In this document: positions 56,190-64,000 of the stretch, piece after piece
Layout: every line of letters begins with the position of its first letter
Numbering within the stretch: the first letter of the stretch is position 1
From: Capitulum mitella
Taxonomy: Eukaryota; Arthropoda; Thecostraca; Pollicipedomorpha; Pollicipedidae
DNA length: 64,000 nucleotides
Direction: 5' to 3'
NCBI GenBank assembly: GCA_030062745.1
Contig: CP099841.1
Coordinates: 8,491,001-8,555,000 of the forward strand
Position numbers and translations under genes: made by a program
Notes under the pieces: model-generated
Told to the model about the DNA's origin: nothing
Seen by the model: the letters and a program-made list of their open reading frames with translations, nothing else
The model's database searches: none

Positions 56190-59100
56190 ATGGTCATTGA
56201 GTCAATGAGCATCTCCTTTGTGCCTAGCCAGGAAGGCTCCACAAGATACCAGCCTGGTGAAACTTTGCATGGCATCATGACAGTCGTCATTGGTGGAAGC
56301 AAGCCTCACAAAATCTCTTGTGGGTGGTTGTGTTCATGCATGCTTGTGAAATTCACATTCAGGTAGAATTCAAGAAGTCTGATTAGTGTTCAAATTTGAA
56401 TTGATTCTGCATAATTTGGTACTTTTTGTTTTCATATTAGCATTTACAAAAGCTTCAAATATTACAGAAATCTCCCATTTTATTGTCAAGGTTTTCTTTG
56501 ATGTTTGCTTCGTAAGTGACGTGGAATGACCCCTAGTTCGTAGATTTGCACTTGTGTAAAAAGGGTGTGTGAAAAGGAAAGTGAAGTCTTGTGTCTTTAT
56601 GCCTCCCAGTTCTCTGATTATTGTTCAGGAAGTTCGAGTGGTGTGGTCAGAAGTACTGGTCCACCTAGAGTTGAAAAGGTTAAAAAGAAAGTTATTTTGA
56701 GCATTCCCATTGTTTTTTATGTCCCAAGGTTTGAGCATCGGTGCATGCTGTGACCACCTGACTGATCATTTGCAATGCAGATGTTCATCCATGGTTATTT
56801 TCATATTGCCAGCCACAACACTCGTTACAGACGAAGTCATGTGGTTCATGGGATTTAACATATTAACCTTGTGCATGAACAGATGAGATCATTTAATCTG
56901 AAATGATGTTTTTAAATGGGCTTATGAACATAAATTTGGAAATGTTAGGTGTACAATAATGGTCTACCAGTAACATAGCTGAAAAAGAAACTTTTCTGTG
57001 GTTGTAGTGTTCGCTATTCGTTTTTGTAACGTGAAAGAAAACAAAATGGGAGTTGAACCTGTGTGTCAGATGTGTTTTTGTTTTTGTCAGCCCTAAACTC
57101 GCTGACTTTCATGTCCTCGGGGACCACTGTGAAGTTTTTTTGTGCTAAAGGAATGTCCATACCGGCAGCGCTGCTGGTGAAAGTGCGTGGTTTGGCCAGG
57201 ACCAAATGGAAGGCGTCGACGAGCGTCAACGGCAACCACACCGTTCGCACCCGCTCAGAGGAGTTCTGGCTGGTGCGCGACGATATCTACTTCATCGAAG
57301 GTGACTCGTTTCTCCTTGGTCGGAGGAGACAGGAGTCGCGACGGCACGGGCGTCAGACGATCCTGGCCGTGAGACCGCGTTCAAACAGCTGTCATCCTTG
57401 GGAGCACTGAACGGTGTGACACTCGCAGTGCCGCCTCCCCCCCCTGCCGGACTGAGCGCGTGATCCCACCGGCAGGTCCGACTGTGAAAGCTCTTGACCC
57501 GGGCACGTACCAGTACCCGTTTTCGCACACGCTGCGACGCAACTTGCCGCCGACGCTCCGCGCCCGGCACGGCAGCATAACCTATGAGTGCAAGGCGCGG
57601 GCCATCAGCTGTGACGGGTTTGCCGCCAACGGCAAGACGGAGCACGCTTTCAAAGTGCTCGCGCGCCGGGATCTGAACGAGCAGCCGCAGCTGGCGGTGA
57701 GCGCTCCGGCCTTGTGCCGGTCCCGGCTCGTCTGGTGCGGTGTGCGGCGGCTTACCGCTGGGAACGTGTGCTCTCAGGCTGGTCCATTTTCATGACTGGA
57801 TGTAGCGTCTGTAGGGATTGGCGTGTATTCCTGAAGTGATCCAGGCTGTACGGTGTGATTTTGCTGGTGGAAGGCTTAGGGTAGCCCGTGTTTGTTTTAG
57901 TAGCCTTTTTGTGCGGTTGCTGCCCATGTTCAGAACGGTGTATAAGAACCGCAACTATATAAGTCCGATTTTGCGATGAACTTCGTGGAATAGTGATGAC
58001 GGGACTTTCTCCTTGATTTTATTACGTGATGGTGGCGTAGTGTGGTAGTCATGATGCTGGCCTGGTGACTGGACGGTTGACTGAAGTTCGAAAAATCGCA
58101 ACATGATTTCCACGGTCAAGTCTAACGTGGATAGTAACCCAATAGCCATCAAATGTCTTTTATGACTTTTATGTCTGTAGAGGAAACTTTGTAACGTAAG
58201 ATTTCTTAACATTTAGCACGAGCTCGCTCTAGCTGCTTCTGGATTTCCTCGAAGCTACCCTGCATTTCAGGCATCGCCACCACCCTTTTGCGACCACATA
58301 TTCGTCTTCACACGCAGTTGCCACACGCTGCCGGCAGGAGCCGCTGACGGTGACACGGGAGGCGGAGCAGTCGCTGTTCGGCCACGCCATCGGCCAGTAC
58401 CGGCTGACCATGTCCGCCCAGGCGGTGACCGGCGGCCAGAACATCCGCATCACCATCGACGGCCCGGAGCGGCTGTTCAAGAAGCTGGCCAAGGCTGACG
58501 GCGTCGTGAAGCTGAAGCGGGCGAGTGGGCTGGCCGCCGTCCCTCCGCCGGCCGCTTGAATTTTTTATTTTTATTTTTTTTCGTAATTTAATCCAAGTGA
58601 GTTCATAGGGTCATGTTAAGGACCTGAACCTGTGCTAAGCAGAGCTTTTTGCACAGACTCCGAAGCCTTCACCGATCGCACAGTCCCGGCTGACGGCTGA
58701 TTTTGTGGCGAAGGTTTAGCATGCCGCCAAGGGTGCCATACGATCGTGTGGTATTCAGCTTGACCCTTCCTTGGCCAGTTGCCAGCTGACTCGCGGGCCA
58801 AATGATGAGCGCCGAAGCGACTCGAACCCGTGTTGTCGTGACAGAGAGACCAGTGCTCTACCAACTGAGCTACCGATCGCGGTAGTCGTAGCTTGCGTCC
58901 CATCCGCGATGTGGATGCCTGAATCCACCTGCTGTGTTAGTTGTGGTGCTTGTTTCGCCGGTACAGCGTGTCTGTGTTTTGTCCGTCTGTTTGTCGGTTG
59001 GTCGGTGTGCTCATCAGTCGTTACAGGTGTAGGAGGCTATCAACCATTCATTCTGATATGCCCTCCGCGTGCGAGTACTTTTACTTTTCCATCAGTTTAA

Positions 59101-59391
59101 CAACCTTTCTGTTTGTCGGCGAGTCAGTCAGTTGGCCTGTGCGTATGTGTTTCGGTCCGTAAGTCACTCGGGTTTTCTTTCTGGCTTGTGTGTCTTTGGG
59201 TCGTACTGTCGTTCTGTCTGTACGTGTGTCTGTTCTTATGTCTTTCTGCCTGCCTGCCTGCCTGCCGGTCCGTCCGTCCGTCCATCCGTCCGTCCGTCTG
59301 TCCGTCCGTCCGTCCGTCCATCCGTCCGTCCGTCCGTCCGTCCGTCCGTCCGTCCGTCCGTCCGTCCGTCCGTCCGTCCGTCCGTCCGTCC

Positions 59392-59474
<83 letters not shown>

Positions 59475-60886
59475 AGGTGCTGCTCCCCTCCGTTCTCTCG
59501 TGGTATGCCTATCAGGCGTGCTCCCGTGCGTTCACCTGTGCGTCGGTCTGTGTGTCTGAGGCTTCCTCCCGTGCGCTGGAGCCGTGGGTCTGTGTCTGAC
59601 TGTCTCTGGTGCTCGTGCGGCCGGCAGCTGGTCACCTTTATCGCCCAGAACACGCAGTGCGAGGTGAAGGAGAACATCTGCGAAGTTTACCCGAACCGGA
59701 CCCGCACCGGCTTCCACCAGGTGGAGCTGACGGTGCCCCCGCAAGAGGGCGTCACCATCAGCCCGCAGATGTGCCGCATAATCAACGTCTCCCATTACAT
59801 CAAGGTGGGCGGAGGGAGGGTGACCGCGGAGGTCGTCCTGCTGGGCGGCTGGGGCGTAGCCAGTGGCGTGGGTGTTACTGGAACGATTGTGGTGAGGCGT
59901 ATCGTCTCCACGTTTTTTTTTGTACCCATTAACGCTGCTTCTGTTGTCGCCGGCTTATTCACGGTAGTCGGCTGGCAGTTTTTTTTTTCTACTGGAATCA
60001 ATGTTTTGGGCTCTGGGTTCCCGAGATGTATAATCCATACCGGTCACATTGTGACGACGTGGGCGTGAAAGGCCTTTGAGAGACGTCAGGAGCCTCAGAA
60101 AGGTGTCCACAAATAACGCCTCTCCCCTCCCCCGCCGACCACGACGTCATCGGCAAACGCGCACCCAAGGGAAGACGATATCGTGAACGTGACCGTCTTG
60201 GTAACATATTGAGCAGTTGAAAACGAGGCAGCTGTTGATATGTTGAGCTTCAACTACCATTATTTTGCGGATGTACATGGATCGTTCAGGTCATGTCTGT
60301 CTGAAGTTAAGTGCCCAAGAGAAGCGGACAGCTTGTTTTCTGTTTGTAAGGTACTTTGTCATACATGACTACGAGACTTACTGATGGTTAATAATCAGGA
60401 AACACATCGGTAACGGAATGCCTTACGACAGCTGATTGTCATCGACTGCGTAAACCCGCGCACGTGACAAATCGTCGACGCATCCCTTCAGTTCACACTG
60501 AGGGTATCCAAACTGCGTGACTGTGTGAGACATTGTGTGAGGGTGTGACTGAAGCGGCCTTCTCTGCCCTTCTGCCTCAGATATCGACTCGCCACATCAA
60601 CCTGCACCTGCCGATGGTGATCGGCACCGTGCCGTTCTCGTGCAGCCCGCCGCGGTCGGTGTCGCCGTGGCCGCACGCCGCCCCGCAGGCGTGGGCCGCC
60701 TCGCCGCGCGCCAGCCCGGCCCACCGGAGGGGCGGCCAGTTCGCCCCCTCGGCGCCGGCCGCCTGTGCGCTGCCGGCGGCCAGCGCGGCCTCCGTCTACG
60801 ACCCGCCGCCCTCCTACGAGCAGGTGATGCGCGACCAGCAGGACGGCGACCAGGCGGCCGCCGACACCTTCGCCGAGCCGAGATAG
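56190..60886 (+). CDS. Alpha-arrestin (arrestin domain-containing protein), paralogue B
   Basis: Tandem paralogue of the gene at 34036, with the same role expected (ubiquitin-ligase adaptor). Coding exons 56190-56319, 57169-57300, 57476-57696, 58338-58520, 59628-59804 and 60581-60886 (TAG) give 382 residues. Exon lengths equal those of A except the last, whose tail ends QDGDQAAADTFAEPR instead of A's SYTKLAQL ending. N- and C-arrestin landmarks are kept (YQPGETLHGIMTVVI, FSHTLRRNLPPTLRA, MCRIINVSHYIK, INLHLPMVIGTVPF) and so is the DPPPSYEQV PPxY motif. The donor after exon 4 is CGG|GCGAGT, a GC in place of the GT of paralogue A; if it is not spliced, translation would stop soon after (TGA within AGCTTGAATT near 58556). 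No other breaks. Exons 4 and 6 are almost identical to A, the others about 15-17% different. Confidence 0.9.
58560..58882 (-). repeat. tRNA-derived SINE in alpha-arrestin B intron 4
   Basis: On the minus strand it starts with a tRNA-like head: A box TAGCTCAGTTGGTAGAGCA (58853-58872) and B box GGTTCGAGTC (58819-58828). The anticodon arm does not fold properly. A unique body and an A-rich tail (complement of the T-rich run 58560-58580) follow. Paralogue A lacks it between gtttta and gtcgtag (about 37957). Confidence 0.82.
59245..59476. repeat. Tetranucleotide microsatellite (CTGC)n (GTCC)n (GTCT)n in alpha-arrestin B intron 4
   Basis: About 230 bp of tetranucleotides that change type along the tract, ending about 150 bp before the exon 5 acceptor. 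Paralogue A has only scattered, unexpanded tctg/gtct words at the same place (40640-40770). Long Pro/Ser/Val or Asp/Arg/Thr frames here are not genes. Confidence 0.95.
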
Positions 60887-62574
60887 AGCTGCGCCGGCTG
60901 CACTCACTCGCCCGGACGTCCGGCCACGCGCCGCGGTCCGGAGCGCCGCTCGCGGCAGCGCTGGCGTCGGCCACGTGTTGCGGTGTAGTGTGCCCCGTCC
61001 GATGGTGGTCGCGGGGCGTTTTTGTTGTGTTGACGCCCCGCCCCGCGCTTGGTCGGGTTTGGCTGCGTTTGTTGATCATGTTAGCGCCCAACGCTGCCCT
61101 TTTTGAGGTCTGATCCGTGTGGGCGCTCGGCGCGGTGATTCGGTGAGCGCACCGTCCCCCGGGTCGTGGCCTCAGTCCGGTTCCGGAAGCTGCGCGCTGG
61201 TTCGGTCGCCAGCCCTCCTTCTCCACGGATTTCTCCAGCCGAGGAGCCGAGACTCTGTTGTCCTTGGGATACTTGCACATGCTGGCACACGCATACACGT
61301 CTCCCATATCTCGTCTCCCGAGGCCATGTACTTTCCGAGGTGCGCTTCATCGTTAACTGCTGGATTCTGGCCATTGTGCTCATCTGCGTTTTTTCTGTTG
61401 AAGTTCACGCGCTGTTGGTATGTTGACGTTACCTGTGGATTCTGGTAGCCTTCACGAAGTCATTTGACAAATGGGGATAGTTAGTTGCTTATGTCAGAGA
61501 TCTGCATCTTATGCATTGCTTGCCTAGTCATTTGTTAACTGCAGGTGATAATATGTGGCCAAAGTGATGTCCAGTGCATCGCAACGTTATGCTTGAGCAC
61601 GCAAGGGATTCTTAGGGAGTTTTTTATGCCCGAGATATTTCCCATCGCGTTCGGGACTGATAATCGTACGTCTGCTTGACATGGACACTGTTGAGCCGTA
61701 CATTTGGCTTTAAGGGGACCAACTGAACTTGTGGATTGTAAGCATTATTTTGTCCCCTGTATGTCGTGACAGTGTGTAATCTCATGTTTGTACATGACGC
61801 TTTGAATGGCTGTGGTTGCTCCGTCTCGCTTCTGGGTAGTGTTACCGCATATGCATGTGTTCTTTTGGCGGGATGCAAGTTTCACTGGTGTTTCACGTGC
61901 CGGTGCCCTTCCCCATCGAGCTTGCTGAACGTGAACCTGCCCGTGCAAGCTGATCTTCACTGCCTGTTTCCTCTCCGCTGGAGCTCAAACTGTCAGAATG
62001 TTTTCCTGTTCCTCGCCGTCAGGAATTAACATCAAAGGGCGCAGAGGTTTGGGCGGTACAGAAGCACTGTCCACAAAAAAGGTGGAGGGCGTACAGCCGG
62101 ATTGTGTCGTGGTGGGTTCGTGAATCACCTGCGTGCTGCTCTGTCGTCCTAAAACGGGCAGCGTATTGTGCTGTCGCGTCAAATGCGGACGCGGTGACGA
62201 CGAGTATTAACATTGATGGGAAAGCGGTGATATTATTTTACCTGATGCGTTGCCCCAGTGATGTGGTTCGTTTGCATGCATTCACTTACGTCGCAATATG
62301 TGGCTCGAATCTATGCGTGCACACAAGTGCTTGCCAGGCGATATTTTGTGGCATTGTTTAGGGCCTATGGCTACATCAGTCATTTGAAATCCTATCATGT
62401 GACTTAGCGCTGGTATCACAACATAAATACCACTGTTTGCTATGTTTCGCTTTTATTGTTTTGGTGCCATGTGCACGTGTTAATTGTTACACAGTAGGGC
62501 ATCAAAGGCGCCTATTTGATATTTCACGTATAGGCAGGTATTACGTTAAGTCGTTAACTTTAAACTGTTACAAG

Positions 62575-63843
62575 CGCTTGCTCCGCTGCGCGCTGGCGCA
62601 ATACGGGCGGCAATGCTGTACTTGACCGGTGCCATTCCGGTATAGTCGCATCACCCACTGTTCGTGATCTGTCCAGTGTCTTGTCAGTCGACTCACCTGC
62701 AGCCCAGGCGGCGCCACAGAGGTGCGTCTGGTACAGTGCAGCGTTACGTTTTGTGGCACCGCCCGGCACAGCTCCTGGCGCTTCTCGCGGCGGCGCTCGG
62801 CGTCAGCGGCACGCTGGGCGTCACGGTGCTCCTCTTGCCGGACAGCGGCCATGTTAGTGGCACTGTACGGCATTCCCTGCTGCCGCTGCGGCGACGCCTC
62901 TTGCTGTCGGGTGACGGCCATGCGGGCGGCATTCTGCGACAGCCGCTGCCGCGGCGACGCGTCCTCCTACCGGGCGGCGGCAACGCGGAATCCATCCTGC
63001 GAGATCGGCTGCCGACGCCGCGGCGACACGTTCAGCCGGTCGGCGGCCATGCGCACCGCCTTCAGGGAGAGCTGTCTCCACCGTCCTCCTTTGGTATCCC
63101 CGACTCTCGCCGTCTTCTGGGCAGCCTCTGCGGAGGCTTCTTGACGACGCTTTGTTCCAGCGGCCGCAGACGTTCCAGACCAAGGCTGGAAAAGGCGCTG
63201 TTTTTTGGTGTTGAAGAACACCAGAGAACATGTGCTCCAAAAACATTTTATACTCCGAAAGTTTGATCTTGTGCCTCCATCAAAGCGCTGCATTATAACT
63301 ATGATAATAAATTTCTAACTCTGCAAGCTAATGACTGTCAGTATTCAGTACGAAGAAAGCATGGTGTCACCAAAAACGCCAACTTGAACCAGTATTACTG
63401 TGTGCAAAATTTTGTTCTCCAAAACGAAAAATTATGCTTCAGCACCAAAAACAAAAACGAAATTTCCAACCCTGTCCCAGACATGCGTCATAGTCGCGTC
63501 GCCCGGCCTCGGGAGAGACAGGTCCACTGAGACGGTTCCGGCATTTGCAGTGGTATAGTCCAAACACGGTCCATTCCATCAAAACCCGGCATTTCACTCG
63601 ACCTGGAACCCACAAACATGCTTGCAATTTAAGTGTGCTGAGCAACCTTTGTTTGTGCTCGTGGAAACCGCTTTCATTTCATTTGCGTTGAGGCCAGGGG
63701 AAGAAGCCAGCGCTTCCCCCTACCTCGGGCCCGTGCCTGGGTCCTGGGAAAATTTCAGCTTCCAACTCGTTCTGGTATGGCCTCGGCGCGTGATTTATTG
63801 GTCCGGCTGATGTCACACGTCTTCCTATAGTACAGTCGACCGG
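62575..63843. mobile_element. 1.27-kb insertion with coding-like, repeat-bearing sequence
   Basis: Absent from copy A, where tgttattattgacgcc is continuous. Its minus strand encodes Arg/Ala/Gln-rich repeats (RLSQNAARMAVTRQQEASPQ, RQEEHRDAQRAADAERRREK) from about 63246 down to a consensus donor CTGCAG|GTGAGT at 62691-62702. It also has segments resembling the hAT-like MITE family (about 63195-63480). Boundaries and superfamily are unclear; such Arg-rich repeat proteins often accompany mobile elements, which is an inference here. Confidence 0.5.
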
Positions 63844-63908
63844 TGACGCCATTTGTACGCATTTTTACTATGAGGCCATGAAGGGTGATATTGTTGTCCA
63901 GTTCTGAC

Positions 63909-63914
63909 AATAAA
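63909..63914 (+). terminator. Polyadenylation signal AATAAA, alpha-arrestin B
   Basis: Same context as in paralogue A (gacaataaagctgccagg). Confidence 0.7.
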
Positions 63915-64000
63915 GCTGCCAGGCTGCGGCCCTCTCCGGTGTTTTTTTTCCGTCGCCAGCTGCGCCGTCGGCCGTCCTGAGCTCGTCGAGCCGCGTCGGG

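Larger units (their letters stand above)
60887..63935 (+). other. Probable 3' UTR of alpha-arrestin B with an insertion
   Basis: Matches the 3' UTR of paralogue A from the stop to the AATAAA, except for about 1.27 kb of extra DNA at 62575-63843. Confidence 0.65.
52708..64000 (+). repeat. Segmental duplication copy B (runs off the window)
   Basis: Direct-orientation match to 27680-44215. It begins at the MULE2 insertion point and reaches the window end, where it still matches copy A (44209). It lacks the TTAA and hAT MITEs of copy A, and has its own SINE, microsatellite expansions and 3' UTR insertion. Confidence 0.88.

Noticed and set aside
58800..58890. Functional tRNA gene
   Set aside because: A and B boxes are present, but the anticodon and T arms do not pair, and an A-tailed body follows, so it is a SINE head.
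59069..60068. Long frames rich in Arg-Pro-Ser-Val or Asp-Gly-Arg-Thr
   Set aside because: They translate the tetranucleotide tract in alpha-arrestin B intron 4; the downstream part of the 59190 frame overlaps the real exon 5 and then reads intron.

Overview
This is eukaryotic genomic DNA, most likely from an arthropod; a crustacean is possible, but that is only a guess from gene style and repeat content. The genes are split by short spliceosomal introns with GT-AG signals. The coding exons are GC-rich, while the intergenic DNA is AT-rich and full of DNA-transposon debris. No bacterial, plasmid or phage features were seen. There is one assembly gap (N, 48501-49000).

Layout. (1) 1-6.05 kb, minus strand: seven consecutive exons of the origin recognition complex subunit ORC3. 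Its 3' part runs off the left edge and exon 1 was not located. (2) 6.1-14.9 kb: an AT-rich interval between the head-to-head genes ORC3 and YTHDF, with a decayed reverse-transcriptase fragment at 13.0-13.9 kb. (3) 14.93-17.73 kb, plus strand: a YTHDF m6A-reader gene with a 22-nt microexon, a long exon carrying the whole YTH domain, and a short RG-rich last exon. A 31-bp-period repeat lies just past its stop codon. (4) 17.7-27.5 kb: nested repeats. An older 0.85-kb repeat was interrupted by a Mutator-like element (MULE1, 23229-27217) with 9-bp target duplications and very long inverted repeats built from tandem ~330-bp units. Between them sits an intron-bearing gene fragment of unknown origin. 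MULE1 was itself hit by a TTAA-flanked 1209-bp MITE.

(5) 27.7-44.2 kb and 52.7-64.0 kb are two copies of one segmental duplication in direct orientation. Each copy carries a six-coding-exon alpha-arrestin (ARRDC-type) gene with identical exon lengths up to the last exon, a PPxY tail and a conserved 3' UTR. Copy A has collected several TTAA-type and hAT-type MITEs, and copy B often still shows the matching empty site. Copy B has a GC instead of GT splice donor after exon 4, a tRNA-derived SINE, tetranucleotide and trinucleotide expansions, and a 1.27-kb insertion in its 3' UTR. Exons 4 and 6 are nearly identical between the paralogues while the other exons differ by about 15-17%, which suggests gene conversion.

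(6) 44.8-52.7 kb lies between the copies. It holds a second copy of the 1209-bp TTAA MITE, a decayed CR1-like retrotransposon, the gap, and MULE2. MULE2 encodes a DDE-type transposase followed by a TP-rich linker and a Ulp1-like cysteine protease domain, now broken by frame changes and a stop. It shares its terminal repeats with MULE1, so it looks like the coding partner of MULE1.

The host genes are unrelated in function: DNA replication licensing, m6A RNA reading, and ubiquitin-ligase adaptor/trafficking. The most unusual content is the two-element MULE family with foldback-like termini and captured sequence, and the TTAA MITEs that carry clusters of AGGTCA nuclear-receptor half-sites.
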